Positions 1 to 6,810 of a DNA stretch of 19,947 nt are shown piece by piece. The stretch is from Prevotellaceae bacterium UBA6858. GTDB lineage: Bacteria; Bacteroidota; Bacteroidia; Bacteroidales; Bacteroidaceae. The first letter of the stretch is position 1. The number at the start of each line of letters is the position of its first letter. The notes beneath the pieces were generated by a model. It saw only the letters and a program-made list of their open reading frames with translations. It made no database searches and was not told where the DNA came from. The translations under genes and the position numbers were made by a program. The stretch spans positions 28,328 to 48,274 of the forward strand of contig DKDC01000004.1 of assembly GCA_002451695.1 (NCBI GenBank). Direction: 5' to 3'.

Positions 1-42
1 TCCTATGTAGTTTTTCCTACATCAAATGTAGTTTTCGGGGTG
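1..42 (+). repeat. 21-bp-unit module, copy A (truncated by window start)
   Basis: Units 3 and 4 of the dispersed four-unit module are present at 1-21 and 22-42. They begin TCCTATGTAG and TCAAATGTAG, the same position-specific variants seen in the complete copies. The module ends 29 bp from the stop codon of the restriction endonuclease gene and points into its 3' end. Units 1 and 2 and the 5' arm should lie just left of the window. Confidence 0.85.
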
Positions 43-71
43 TTTGCGAAAAATGCCATATTGTTGACTGG

Positions 72-806
72 CTATTTACTTTTCTTGTCTTCTTTCTCTT
101 TCTTCCTATACTTATCCGCTATATCCATCCATCTGGGTATATTTAATTCAACGCCATAGAAATCTTTATAGCTCTTTATAAGGTCTTTCTTCCATGTGGC
201 ACCCTTAGAATGAGTGTCGGGATAAGTATAGATAACTTCCTCTAAAGCAGACAAGAAATCTTCCAAACTTTCAAAAGTCGGATAGTCTGTCCTTTCAGAA
301 TACCAAACAGAAGGTCTAATGTTAAAGATTATACCTTTCTTGTCTTGTACTTTGACGCTCCATTTTTCAGAAGGGCTGCTAATCTCCCAAATCTTCTTTA
401 ACCAGCAATTTTCTATTATTACCTTGCCGCCATCCATCTTATACTTTATTAGCATATATGATGATTGTAACTTATAGGGCTTCTGCAGGATAAGGTTAAT
501 GAAACTGTTATAGGCTGCTATATCGAAGTTGGGGCTGCCAGTAAAGGACTTGATTTCCAGCCAGTCACTATTTTTGTCTTCTATATTTAGCCAGAAGTCC
601 GGGCTGGATTGTCCTTCATTATGCTTGTGTGGTATGCCATTTTCTGTCATCCACTTATCCAGCCATTCTTCCAGGATATTACCTACTACATTATTCTGGT
701 TTACCACTATAGCAATATCCTTTAATGTGAAGGTAATTTCACCAGTGGAATTCTTAAAGCCAAAGCCCACAATCAGCTTATTATAGATTTCTTGTGCCTT
801 ATCCAT
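72..806 (-). CDS. Type II restriction endonuclease, NgoBV-like PD-(D/E)xK
   Basis: This 244-residue protein is probably the endonuclease partner of the methyltransferase directly upstream. A PD-(D/E)xK nuclease core is visible: P69-D70 followed 14 residues later by E84-I85-K86 (SPDFW then WLEIKSF), with an acidic helix around E46-E47 before it. The overall sequence resembles the NgoBV/NlaIV-type restriction family as I remember it, but the recognition site cannot be read from sequence. Its start codon overlaps the end of the methyltransferase gene by 8 bp, so the two are very likely co-transcribed with the methyltransferase translated first, the protective order. The C-terminus is Lys/Glu-rich. 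The gene is clearly AT-richer than the chromosomal genes from 2677 onward, consistent with horizontal acquisition. No mobility gene is visible. Confidence 0.85.
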   Translation of the reverse strand: MDKAQEIYNKLIVGFGFKNSTGEITFTLKDIAIVVNQNNVVGNILEEWLDKWMTENGIPHKHNEGQSSPDFWLNIEDKNSDWLEIKSFTGSPNFDIAAYNSFINLILQKPYKLQSSYMLIKYKMDGGKVIIENCWLKKIWEISSPSEKWSVKVQDKKGIIFNIRPSVWYSERTDYPTFESLEDFLSALEEVIYTYPDTHSKGATWKKDLIKSYKDFYGVELNIPRWMDIADKYRKKEKEDKKSK

Positions 807-2076
807 ATATTGCAGTTAGAAGACGCTTACAAACAGCTTCTATTACCGGAACTACTACTGTATTACCAAGCAAATCAAAACCTTCTTTCTCTCTGACATC
901 AAACAGGTAGTCTTCCGGATAGCCAAACATTCTTAGCCCTTCTCTTAAAGTCAGCCTCCTTACACCGTTTCCGTCCGGCACCACTAATTTAACCATATCC
1001 ATAGCCACTAAAGTAGGCGCTATCCGAGCCGGGTCCAGAACCTTGTTTATCTCAAAGCTAAGTTTGCCTGTAACTATATTATACCCTTTAGGCAGTGTTT
1101 CATCCTGTTCTCTATGTGAGGATGCCACACCAGCTTCATTCACCGTTACAATTTTCTTCTTTGGATGCTCATAGACCAAATATCCCTTAATTACCAAACC
1201 ATCCAGCAAACGGTCTAAGTCTTTGTCAGAATAGAAAGTGGCTATCATATCCCTGGTAAGGGGCATGCCATCCATCCAATCTATTTTATATTCTTCCGCC
1301 CACTTCTTTTTCCTTCTTTCTGTAAGAATGAGGTTAAGCAGTTTCTTTTCCTTCTGTGTCGTTTCCCCTTTGATACCCAAATCCCAACTATGGATATTGT
1401 TAGCGCCTCCTCTCTTGTCCTTTATAGATTTGCCGTACAAGTCAGCTATAGGATATTTAGAAAGAAGTAATTTTGTAAGTTTTGTGTCTAAAGTGGGTTT
1501 GCCAACCTCCAGAATATCTCCCAAAGTCTTTTCCTCTATCGGAAACCCGTCTAAGTTTGGCGCTTCAGTAAAAGTTCCAACTATGTAAATGCGCTTTCTT
1601 TCTTGTGGGACACCAAAGTTTTTAGAGTTCAAAACCCTATAACTAACCCTATACCCTAGTGCATCTAAATGCTCCAAGATAGTTTTAAGTGTTTTCCCTT
1701 TATCGTGGTTTGCCAGCCCTTCTACATTTTCAAGAATGAAACCCTTTGGTTTTTTTTCTTTAAGAATACGCTCTACATCAAAGAACAATGTTCCTCTGGT
1801 ATCTGCAAAACCTTCCCGCTTACCGGCAGCAGAAAAGGCTTGACACGGAAAACCGGCACATAATATGTCAAAGTCAGGTATGTTCTTTTCGTCCACCTTA
1901 GTAATATCTCCGAATATTTCCTCTCCAGGATGATTCTGTTTTAGTACGGATATTGCATAAGGCTTTATTTCCGAAGTAAAAACGCACTGCGGGGTATCAC
2001 CATTAGCTATAATGGCCCGCTCCAATCCTTTTCGGATTCCTCCTATTCCAGCAAACAAATCTATGAATCTAATCAT
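799..2076 (-). CDS. DNA (cytosine-5-)-methyltransferase
   Basis: This 425-residue C5 methyltransferase transfers a methyl group from S-adenosylmethionine to cytosine within the restriction site. The conserved motifs appear in order: motif I DLFAGIGGI (6-14), motif IV GFPCQAFS with catalytic Cys78, motif VI ENV (116-118), motif VIII QERKR (158-162) and motif X GNTVVVP (about 404-410). The region between about 170 and 390 is the target-recognition domain and includes a charged insertion. The length is normal for the family. It overlaps the endonuclease gene by 8 bp and has a Bacteroidota -7 box at 2120-2127. A 12-bp perfect palindrome lies at 2150-2161, upstream of that promoter. AT-rich composition separates the pair from its neighbours. 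All catalytic motifs are intact. Confidence 0.96.
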   Translation of the reverse strand: MIRFIDLFAGIGGIRKGLERAIIANGDTPQCVFTSEIKPYAISVLKQNHPGEEIFGDITKVDEKNIPDFDILCAGFPCQAFSAAGKREGFADTRGTLFFDVERILKEKKPKGFILENVEGLANHDKGKTLKTILEHLDALGYRVSYRVLNSKNFGVPQERKRIYIVGTFTEAPNLDGFPIEEKTLGDILEVGKPTLDTKLTKLLLSKYPIADLYGKSIKDKRGGANNIHSWDLGIKGETTQKEKKLLNLILTERRKKKWAEEYKIDWMDGMPLTRDMIATFYSDKDLDRLLDGLVIKGYLVYEHPKKKIVTVNEAGVASSHREQDETLPKGYNIVTGKLSFEINKVLDPARIAPTLVAMDMVKLVVPDGNGVRRLTLREGLRMFGYPEDYLFDVREKEGFDLLGNTVVVPVIEAVCKRLLTAIYG

Positions 2077-2119
2077 TGTAGCGTTATATGGGCAACAACT
2101 CCATTAAAGGTTTTCGATA

Positions 2120-2144
2120 CAAAACTACACAAATAAAGCAAAAA
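2120..2144 (-). promoter_or_regulatory. Promoter of the restriction-modification operon
   Basis: TAGTTTTG at 2120-2127 (minus strand) matches the Bacteroidota -7 consensus TAnnTTTG. A TTTTTG lies 11 nt further upstream. The predicted transcript starts about 35-40 nt before the methyltransferase start at 2076. Confidence 0.6.
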
Positions 2145-2149
2145 TCCAG

Positions 2150-2161
2150 CTTTCCGGAAAG
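2150..2161. promoter_or_regulatory. 12-bp palindrome upstream of the RM promoter
   Basis: CTTTCCGGAAAG is a perfect palindrome located just upstream of the TTTTTG element of the restriction-modification promoter. It could be an operator for an unlinked regulator; no controller (C) protein gene is visible in the window. A short palindrome may also be chance. Confidence 0.25.
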
Positions 2162-2181
2162 GATTTTATGGTTATTTATAA

Positions 2182-2367
2182 TTATAGGGCTTCATTGTGT
2201 ATTCCACCTTCCTCCTCCACAAATGCCGGTATCTCTATACACGGGATGAACCGCAGAACAGACTCCGCGTTTTTGCCTTTTGGATGTATTACGACGCAAG
2301 CCCACCTGTTTTTCACAAGACGCTGATTTGCAGCACTTTGTCCTCTTCCAACAATTCCTTGTATGTT
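2182..2367 (-). pseudogene. Possible decayed gene fragment
   Basis: The minus strand is open to a stop at 2182 and encodes a tail containing VVIHPKGKN and RFIPCIEIPAFVEEE, which looks more protein-like than random sequence. Going upstream, the frame runs straight into the non-coding module (copy B) and shows no start of its own. This may be the 3' remnant of a gene truncated by the repeat insertion, or simply an open stretch. I do not recognise the family. Confidence 0.2.
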
Positions 2368-2487
2368 TTTGTTTTTCAATATGTTGCAATCGGGCAAAAA
2401 AGGTCTGATGTAGAATTTTTTATGTCTGATATAATTTTTACTATGTCCTATGTAGTTTTTCCTACATCCGATGTAGTTTTGGCGGTA
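2368..2487 (+). repeat. 21-bp-unit module, copy B
   Basis: This is a complete copy of about 120 bp. The 5' arm begins TTTGTTTTTCAA and ends GGGCAAAAAAGG. Four 21-bp units follow at 2404, 2425, 2446 and 2467, starting TCTGATGTAG, TCTGATATAA, TCCTATGTAG and TCCGATGTAG. Unit 4 contains a perfect TAnnTTTG (2474-2481, plus strand). A 17-bp spacer then joins it to the MITE-like element at 2505. It lies between the methyltransferase start and the 3' end of the PagL-like gene. Confidence 0.9.
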
Positions 2488-2504
2488 TTGGTTTTGCGGA
2501 AATT

Positions 2505-2623
2505 GTAGGGGCGTATTGCATACGCCCTGTACGCAACCGTATGAGCCACGCCGCAAACACCGCAAATCATTGCTGCATCTTCACAAAATCGGCGCAATCA
2601 GGGCATATGCAATACGCCCCTAC
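2505..2623 (+). mobile_element. MITE-like element with 25-bp terminal inverted repeats, copy 1
   Basis: The 119-bp element begins GTAGGGGCGTATTGCATACG and ends with the inverse sequence at 2599-2623; the two 25-bp ends differ at one base. Each end is itself a small hairpin (GGGCGTAT-TGC-ATACGCCC). There is no coding capacity. A second copy lies in opposite orientation at 13032-13141. Ends of the GTAGGGGCG type recur as dispersed palindromes in many bacterial genomes, which suggests mobilisation in trans. It could also terminate the PagL-like transcript. Homology between the two copies continues about 18 bp past the right end. Confidence 0.75.
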
Positions 2624-2676
2624 GGCGGCACAAATCATTGACTAATCACACTTTATTTATTCGCAATTACCAATTT

Positions 2677-3942
2677 TCACTTGAACCTCGCCAAAACCAG
2701 CGGAACACCCAATGTAAACTCCGTGAAATCGGCCTTGAACTTGTGGGCTTTCACGTTAAGCCCCACCTGCATTCCAGCAAGGCGTGGAAAGGCGTAGCGC
2801 ACGCCTATGCGCTCATAAAAAGGGAACTCCTTTCTCACCACATCGTCATCCCTGCCCAAATGACGGTAAAGATAACGACCTATTTCCATTGACGCGGAAA
2901 TGCGGCGGTAGAACACCTCGTGCTTCAAGGCTATTCCGTACGAAACGTTGTCGTGCCTCAAGTCCAGACCGTCAGCCTTGTCGATTTCCGCAACGCGGCT
3001 GGCATAGGTTGCGCAAAACAGGTCGAAGCCCACACCCGTTGCCCACCGCCGGGCATAGCGGCACATCAAATCCGCCTGGAAAGACCATGCGGCATACATA
3101 CGGAAACGCCCGGTGCGGTAGCGGGGTTCGCCGGGCGGGGTGTAGTACTGCGTCTTCATCCAATCCTCGTTGAGAGTTTTAGCCCCGACACCGCCGGTGA
3201 AGTTCATGTACAAATATTTGCGGAAGTCCCTGTGCGCAACCTTTGTGCGCCGTGCAAGGGTTTCATGGTAAGGCTCGTAAACCACGCCAAGGAACGGCCC
3301 CGCCATGTTAGCCCCCTTGTTCGGGCGGTTGAGCGCACCGTTGCTGTGGTGGAAGAACCTCAACCCGCCGCGCACGCCCCAGTTGCGGGCAAAGTGCCAT
3401 GTGGCATAAAGCGAGGCGTTGAAGTAAACGAGCCACCTCGAACCTATAAGCTCGTTGTCGGCATTGTCGTGAGGGTTGTATTTGGTGCGGCTGTAGCCAA
3501 CGCCCATTCCGAGCGCATAGCCCGCGTCCCATTTTGCGGAACGCACCACCGGGCGCAAAAACGTGGAGTAGAGCGTGAGAATGTTGCCCATGCGCGACGT
3601 GTAGTCCACAGCCTGCGCCAATCCCCACGCCGGGTCGGGCGAACGGCGCATGGTCACTCCGTGGTCGAAATCATATTGCAGCCCCACGGCAAACTGGGGG
3701 AAATTATAGTCCTCGGCATACCCGCAACTGTCAGAGGGCAACGGGGAATAAAGCACCTCGGCACTTACCGAAAATGCGTCCTTGCCCTTGAGCCACATAC
3801 GCTCGTAGCGGTCGATGGCAAGGGCACGCGCCGGCATAAACGAGACACCTGCGCCGATACGCGGCACGCTGTCCCGCCCGCGAGCCTTTGCGCCCGCAAG
3901 GCATACGGCAAGCACCGCCGCACACAGCACAGCAAGCCTCAT
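2677..3942 (-). CDS. PagL-like lipid A 3-O-deacylase (acyloxyacyl hydrolase family)
   Basis: This is a probable outer-membrane beta-barrel enzyme that removes an acyl chain from lipid A. The diagnostic motif is FFHHSNG (catalytic His199 and Ser200 from the start chosen here), followed by alternating aromatic and hydrophobic strands typical of a barrel. The N-terminus MRLAVLCAAVLAVCLAGA is a signal peptide. The start at 3942 was chosen because it forms an ATGA overlap with the stop of the upstream DUF4186 gene; a start at 3963 (MDKKTGG...) would also give a signal peptide. At about 421 residues it is much longer than classical PagL, as in other Bacteroidales members I recall, so extra barrel strands or a C-terminal domain are likely. 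It is translationally coupled to DUF4186. The substrate is inferred from the family only. Confidence 0.75.
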   Translation of the reverse strand: MRLAVLCAAVLAVCLAGAKARGRDSVPRIGAGVSFMPARALAIDRYERMWLKGKDAFSVSAEVLYSPLPSDSCGYAEDYNFPQFAVGLQYDFDHGVTMRRSPDPAWGLAQAVDYTSRMGNILTLYSTFLRPVVRSAKWDAGYALGMGVGYSRTKYNPHDNADNELIGSRWLVYFNASLYATWHFARNWGVRGGLRFFHHSNGALNRPNKGANMAGPFLGVVYEPYHETLARRTKVAHRDFRKYLYMNFTGGVGAKTLNEDWMKTQYYTPPGEPRYRTGRFRMYAAWSFQADLMCRYARRWATGVGFDLFCATYASRVAEIDKADGLDLRHDNVSYGIALKHEVFYRRISASMEIGRYLYRHLGRDDDVVRKEFPFYERIGVRYAFPRLAGMQVGLNVKAHKFKADFTEFTLGVPLVLARFK

Positions 3943-4382
3943 TCCGCCTGTCTTTTTATCCATTCCACTATCAAATCCACGGCAAACTCCTGCTCCGCCG
4001 CCGAAAGTCTGCGCCCTTTCGGAATGCCGTGCCACTTTTCAAAACACCCGCGGCAACAACAGGCCGTGGCGTGCTGCGCGATGAAAACGGGATGCAGGCC
4101 GTGGCGCATCGGAGTCTGTCTGCCGTCATTGGGTATCGCCGCCGGCGCAAGCCGCCTTGCCACAATCTCTGCGGCATGAAGCCTTATCAGCGCAATGCCT
4201 TTGGTGCGGACATAGGCCTTCTCGCCGCCGTCAAGCGCAAAGCGGCTGCGGAAGCGCGACTTTGCAAGCCTCTCAAGGGCGTTGCCCACACTTTCAAACT
4301 CACGCGCGGCATTGTTCTCCTCCGCTTCGGCTTCCCAAAACGAGGAAAACAAATCGCAGCCATATTCTCCATTATCCTTCAT
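3939..4382 (-). CDS. DUF4186 domain protein
   Basis: This protein of about 147 residues has unknown function. The conserved part runs from RTKGIALIRLHA through a central NDGRQTPMRHGLHPVFIAQH to a cysteine-rich CCCRGCFEKWHGIPKGR block and a final helix ending EWIKRQAE, which matches the DUF4186 family pattern. The Cys and His residues could bind a metal. The start at 4382 (MKDNGEYGC) is preferred over one at 4406, because 4406 lies inside the terminator hairpin of the upstream gene. The stop codon overlaps the start of the PagL-like gene (ATGA), indicating coupled translation. No signal peptide is seen, so it is probably cytoplasmic. Promoter not identified; transcription may come from read-through. 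Confidence 0.8.
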   Translation of the reverse strand: MKDNGEYGCDLFSSFWEAEAEENNAAREFESVGNALERLAKSRFRSRFALDGGEKAYVRTKGIALIRLHAAEIVARRLAPAAIPNDGRQTPMRHGLHPVFIAQHATACCCRGCFEKWHGIPKGRRLSAAEQEFAVDLIVEWIKRQAE

Positions 4383-4396
4383 CGCCGCCCTGCATG

Positions 4397-4450
4397 AAAA
4401 ACGCAACAGCCCCGCCTTGTCTCACCGACAGGCGGACAAGCGGGACTGTT
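4397..4450 (-). terminator. Terminator of the DUF3332 lipoprotein gene
   Basis: A near-perfect stem pairs 4405-4421 with 4435-4450 (about 16 bp, one G-U pair and one bulge). On the minus strand it is followed by GCGTTTTT, as in an intrinsic terminator. It ends about 15-22 nt before the preferred start of the DUF4186 gene. Confidence 0.7.
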
Positions 4451-4482
4451 TTCTGTTTACGCCCCCAAAAGGCGTGACCGTT

Positions 4483-5031
4483 TTATCTTACAGCGAAGAA
4501 ATAGCCGTCCTGTGTTGCAAGGCGAGCCTGGTAAACGCCCTCGTCGTTAAGCGCGAAGTCCATTACGTTGCCCTTTACCTTTGCCTTTATGCTGCCGTCG
4601 CCGTTGAAACGGAACAGTTCCCTGCTCTCGCCGTCCTTAACCTGCGTCCACGAATCGTCCTTTTCGCTGTGGATGAGTTCTGTTACCTCTCCGTCGGGAG
4701 CGGTTATGCGATAGCCGTCCTTAAGGTACGTAACGGCGTAATACTTGCCGTCCTTGCCCATAACGCTCTCGGTCTGCCCGGCCTTGTATGCCATGGGGTT
4801 GTTGCCGCTCCAGAACTCGATCGTGTTCAGCACCAGCACGTCAACCACTGCGCAAACAGCGTAGGCGGGGGATATGAGAATGAAGATTATCTCGTTGAGG
4901 AACTTTGAGTTGGTCGCGTCCTTGTTCCAATGCGCCAGCTTGTTGAACAGACCGAAGCTGCCAACGCACGAAGATGTTATCACGCTTGCCGCCATAAACA
5001 AGGCAGCCACTTTAAGATGTCTGATTTTCAT
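4483..5031 (-). CDS. DUF3332 family lipoprotein
   Basis: This 182-residue protein resembles the DUF3332 family of Bacteroidales. The N-terminus MKIRHLKVAALFMAASVITSSC is a lipoprotein signal with the lipid-bearing Cys22. Family-like features follow: FGLFNKLAHWNKD, then a second hydrophobic stretch FILISPAYAVCAVVDVLVL (about 50-68) and NTIEFWSGNNP. The C-terminal half is a series of short beta-strands (YYAVTYLKDGYRI, RELFRFNGDGS). It is probably attached to the inner or outer membrane and crosses or enters the membrane a second time. Function unknown. It appears monocistronic: a strong terminator follows and more than 300 bp of gene-free DNA precedes it. No convincing TAnnTTTG box was found upstream. 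Confidence 0.85.
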   Translation of the reverse strand: MKIRHLKVAALFMAASVITSSCVGSFGLFNKLAHWNKDATNSKFLNEIIFILISPAYAVCAVVDVLVLNTIEFWSGNNPMAYKAGQTESVMGKDGKYYAVTYLKDGYRITAPDGEVTELIHSEKDDSWTQVKDGESRELFRFNGDGSIKAKVKGNVMDFALNDEGVYQARLATQDGYFFAVR

Positions 5032-5359
5032 AAACCTGTTTCTTTTATTGTAAATGTGAACTTAATTCCGCTGTAAAAATAAGAAAATACCGCCACGCGG
5101 ACACATACGCCAGGCTCTTTTAACACAAAAATAACTGTTGGCACATATGCGCCGGCATAAAACCGCGCCGGTTTCGCAGAAAGAGCGTGCGGCATTTCAT
5201 CTGGGACAAGAGAATGTTGCCGGAGAGACCGCAGGCCGAAATGCAGGACACCCCACACCAGCCGTTGCCAAACTCTTCGCGAAATCTCCGATGCTGTCAA
5301 ACTTGCATAACACACTGATTTACAGAGCTAAGTCCCCTAGCACCAGTTCGTTATAACGA
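5032..5359. other. Gene-free stretch upstream of the DUF3332 gene
   Basis: No convincing gene lies here. An open frame on the minus strand has no recognisable family. A 6-bp hairpin (AAACCG-CGC-CGGTTT, 5160-5174) is the only local structure noticed. The stretch leads into module copy C. Confidence 0.4.
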
Positions 5360-5480
5360 TTTGTTTTTCAGCGCGTTGCATTGCAGCAAAAAAAGGTCTG
5401 ATATAATTTTTCCTACGTCTGATGTAGTTTTTTCCACATAGGACATAGTTTTTCTTACATCAGATATAATTTTCGGGGCA
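5360..5480 (+). repeat. 21-bp-unit module, copy C
   Basis: This is a complete copy: arm TTTGTTTTTCAG to CAAAAAAAGG, then four 21-bp units at 5397, 5418, 5439 and 5460. Units 1 and 2 have exchanged their usual types (TCTGATATAA before TCTGATGTAG). At the unit 2-3 junction, CATAGGACATA replaces the TATGTCCTATG of other copies, which is its exact reverse complement. It points toward the 3' end of the tRNA-Leu gene. Confidence 0.88.
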
Positions 5481-5610
5481 TACACAGGCGCATGACCGCC
5501 CGCCCAAAGCGCAACACCTGCAAGCAGCGCAGCCTCTATGGAAACCTTGTCCCGGACTCACGCGTGCGATTAAAAATCCCAAGGATGGCAGCTTTTGCCG
5601 TTGAAAACGA

Positions 5611-5647
5611 AAAAATCCCGCACACGCTCAAACTGCGCCGGGATTTT
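5611..5647 (-). terminator. Terminator of tRNA-Leu
   Basis: On the minus strand, AAAATCCCG pairs with CGGGATTTTT across a GC-containing loop, ending in a T run. It starts about 8 nt after the tRNA. Confidence 0.75.
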
Positions 5648-5654
5648 CTTTGTG

Positions 5655-5736
5655 TACACCTGATAGGACTCGAACCTACACGTCCTAAAACACCAGATCC
5701 TAAGTCTGGCGCGTCTGCCAATTCCGCCACAGGTGC
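5655..5736 (-). tRNA. tRNA-Leu (anticodon UAG)
   Basis: The 82-nt cloverleaf has acceptor strands GCACCTG and CAGGTGT with discriminator A, a D arm GCGGAATTGGCAGACGC, anticodon stem CCAGA/TCTGG around loop CTTAGGA (anticodon TAG, reading CUN leucine codons), a class II variable arm and a T arm with GGTTCGAGTCC. The first pair is G-U. CCA is not encoded. It has its own promoter and intrinsic terminator. Confidence 0.96.
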
Positions 5737-5752
5737 ATTGCGTTTGTAGTTG

Positions 5753-5784
5753 CAAAGTTAGCAATACGGCGGCAAATGGCAAAA
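5753..5784 (-). promoter_or_regulatory. tRNA-Leu promoter
   Basis: TAACTTTG (5753-5760) matches TAnnTTTG. A TTTTG lies 19 nt upstream (5780-5784), the canonical -33 position, and a second TTTG lies 12 nt upstream (5773-5776). It is the best promoter in the window. It sits between the S41 peptidase stop and the tRNA. Confidence 0.75.
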
Positions 5785-5795
5785 TGGGGCGGAGG

Positions 5796-6806
5796 TTATT
5801 TGGCGTTTGCCGCCTTTATGGCGGTTTCTATTATGGTGTCCGTTCCGCGCTGATAGTCTTCGGTCGTGATGTTCACCTTTACATCCGGCTCTATCCCCTC
5901 TTCGGTTGCTTGCATTTCCGCGTCAAACATGGGGCAGGCCGAGAACCTCACGCTCCAGCCGTTGGGCAGTTCGGAGTTGAACGGCATCCCCGCGCCGCCG
6001 CCGGTTTTGTCGCCTACGGTTTTAACGTGGGCGAGTTGCTTCATGTACATCACGAAGGTATTAGCCGCACTGTACGTCTGGCGGTTGGTGAGTATGATTA
6101 CCGGCTTCAGCCATCGTATTCCCGTTGCGGGGGTCAGGTAAACGGCCTTGGGGGACGAGAAGTCGCTGTGTCCCTTGCCGTCCTTGTGGCAGATGTACCC
6201 TGCGAGGGTCTTTGCGTTCACGAAGTGCGAGGCGAGTTTCTCGGCGGACGTTATCATGCCTCCGCCGTTGTTCCTCACATCTATGACCAACGCCTTGCAC
6301 AGGGCGAAGTGGCGCAGCATCTCGCTCACATTGCCGCTTCCTATTCCGTTCTCAAACGTCGCCACCCTCATGTAGCCTATGTCCTTGCCGAGTATGCGGT
6401 ATTTCACCCCTGCGGCAATGCGGTAGTCAGTACCCATGTATATGCGCAGTATGGAGTCGCTGAAATTTGTAGGGTAGTCCTCAAACCATTTCCAGTAGCG
6501 CGCCATATCGTGCGAGGCGGTGAGGTTCACGTGTCCGTCGCGGAGTTCGGCGAGCATCTGTGCGCACAATTTGAAAAGCTGCTCGCTTGTCATGTTCCGC
6601 CTCACCTGCGGCTTGTAGCGTGAGTAAACCTCGCTCCAGTCCACGCCGTACTGCTCCTTTTTCTCGTTGAAGAAGCAATAGTGGCTGTCGAGGATTTTCC
6701 ACAGGTAGTCAAAGTTGCCGTCGGGCGTGTTGGATGGCGTGTCTTCGGTTATGCAGGAGGCGAGTGCAAGGCAGAAAGCCGCCAAGTATATCGTGAGGCG
6801 TTTCAT
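5796..6806 (-). CDS. S41 family peptidase, lipoprotein
   Basis: This 336-residue serine peptidase is related to C-terminal-processing and tricorn-core proteases. The N-terminus MKRLTIYLAAFCLALASC is a lipoprotein signal (Cys18). The S41 fold is seen as LRDGHVNL (His92, possible catalytic His), GYMRVATF, the core motif VIDVRNNGGG (174-183) and the nucleophile region NRQTYSAANTF with Ser246, followed by VGDKTGGG. No clear PDZ domain is present between the N-terminal helical part and the core, which is shorter than in CtpA. It starts 4 bp after the DUF3316 gene, so the two form an operon. It probably acts at the periplasmic or surface face of a membrane. Substrate unknown. Confidence 0.9.
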   Translation of the reverse strand: MKRLTIYLAAFCLALASCITEDTPSNTPDGNFDYLWKILDSHYCFFNEKKEQYGVDWSEVYSRYKPQVRRNMTSEQLFKLCAQMLAELRDGHVNLTASHDMARYWKWFEDYPTNFSDSILRIYMGTDYRIAAGVKYRILGKDIGYMRVATFENGIGSGNVSEMLRHFALCKALVIDVRNNGGGMITSAEKLASHFVNAKTLAGYICHKDGKGHSDFSSPKAVYLTPATGIRWLKPVIILTNRQTYSAANTFVMYMKQLAHVKTVGDKTGGGAGMPFNSELPNGWSVRFSACPMFDAEMQATEEGIEPDVKVNITTEDYQRGTDTIIETAIKAANAK

Positions 6807-6810
6807 GTTG

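Noticed and set aside
2404..2487. CRISPR array
   Set aside because: The 21-bp units are contiguous with no spacers, are diverged from each other in a fixed order, and the same array recurs at seven loci; no cas genes are present.
2182..2565. Minus-strand ORF with seven-residue NYIG..K repeats
   Set aside because: The repeats are the translation of the 21-bp units of copy B; the same module gives different peptides in other frames and copies, and the start lies inside the MITE-like element.
2920..4179. 419-residue plus-strand ORF
   Set aside because: It is antisense to the PagL-like and DUF4186 genes and shows no recognisable domain or signal.
5028..5315. 95-residue minus-strand ORF upstream of the DUF3332 gene
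   Set aside because: No family resemblance, odd composition, and it overlaps the start of the lipoprotein gene.
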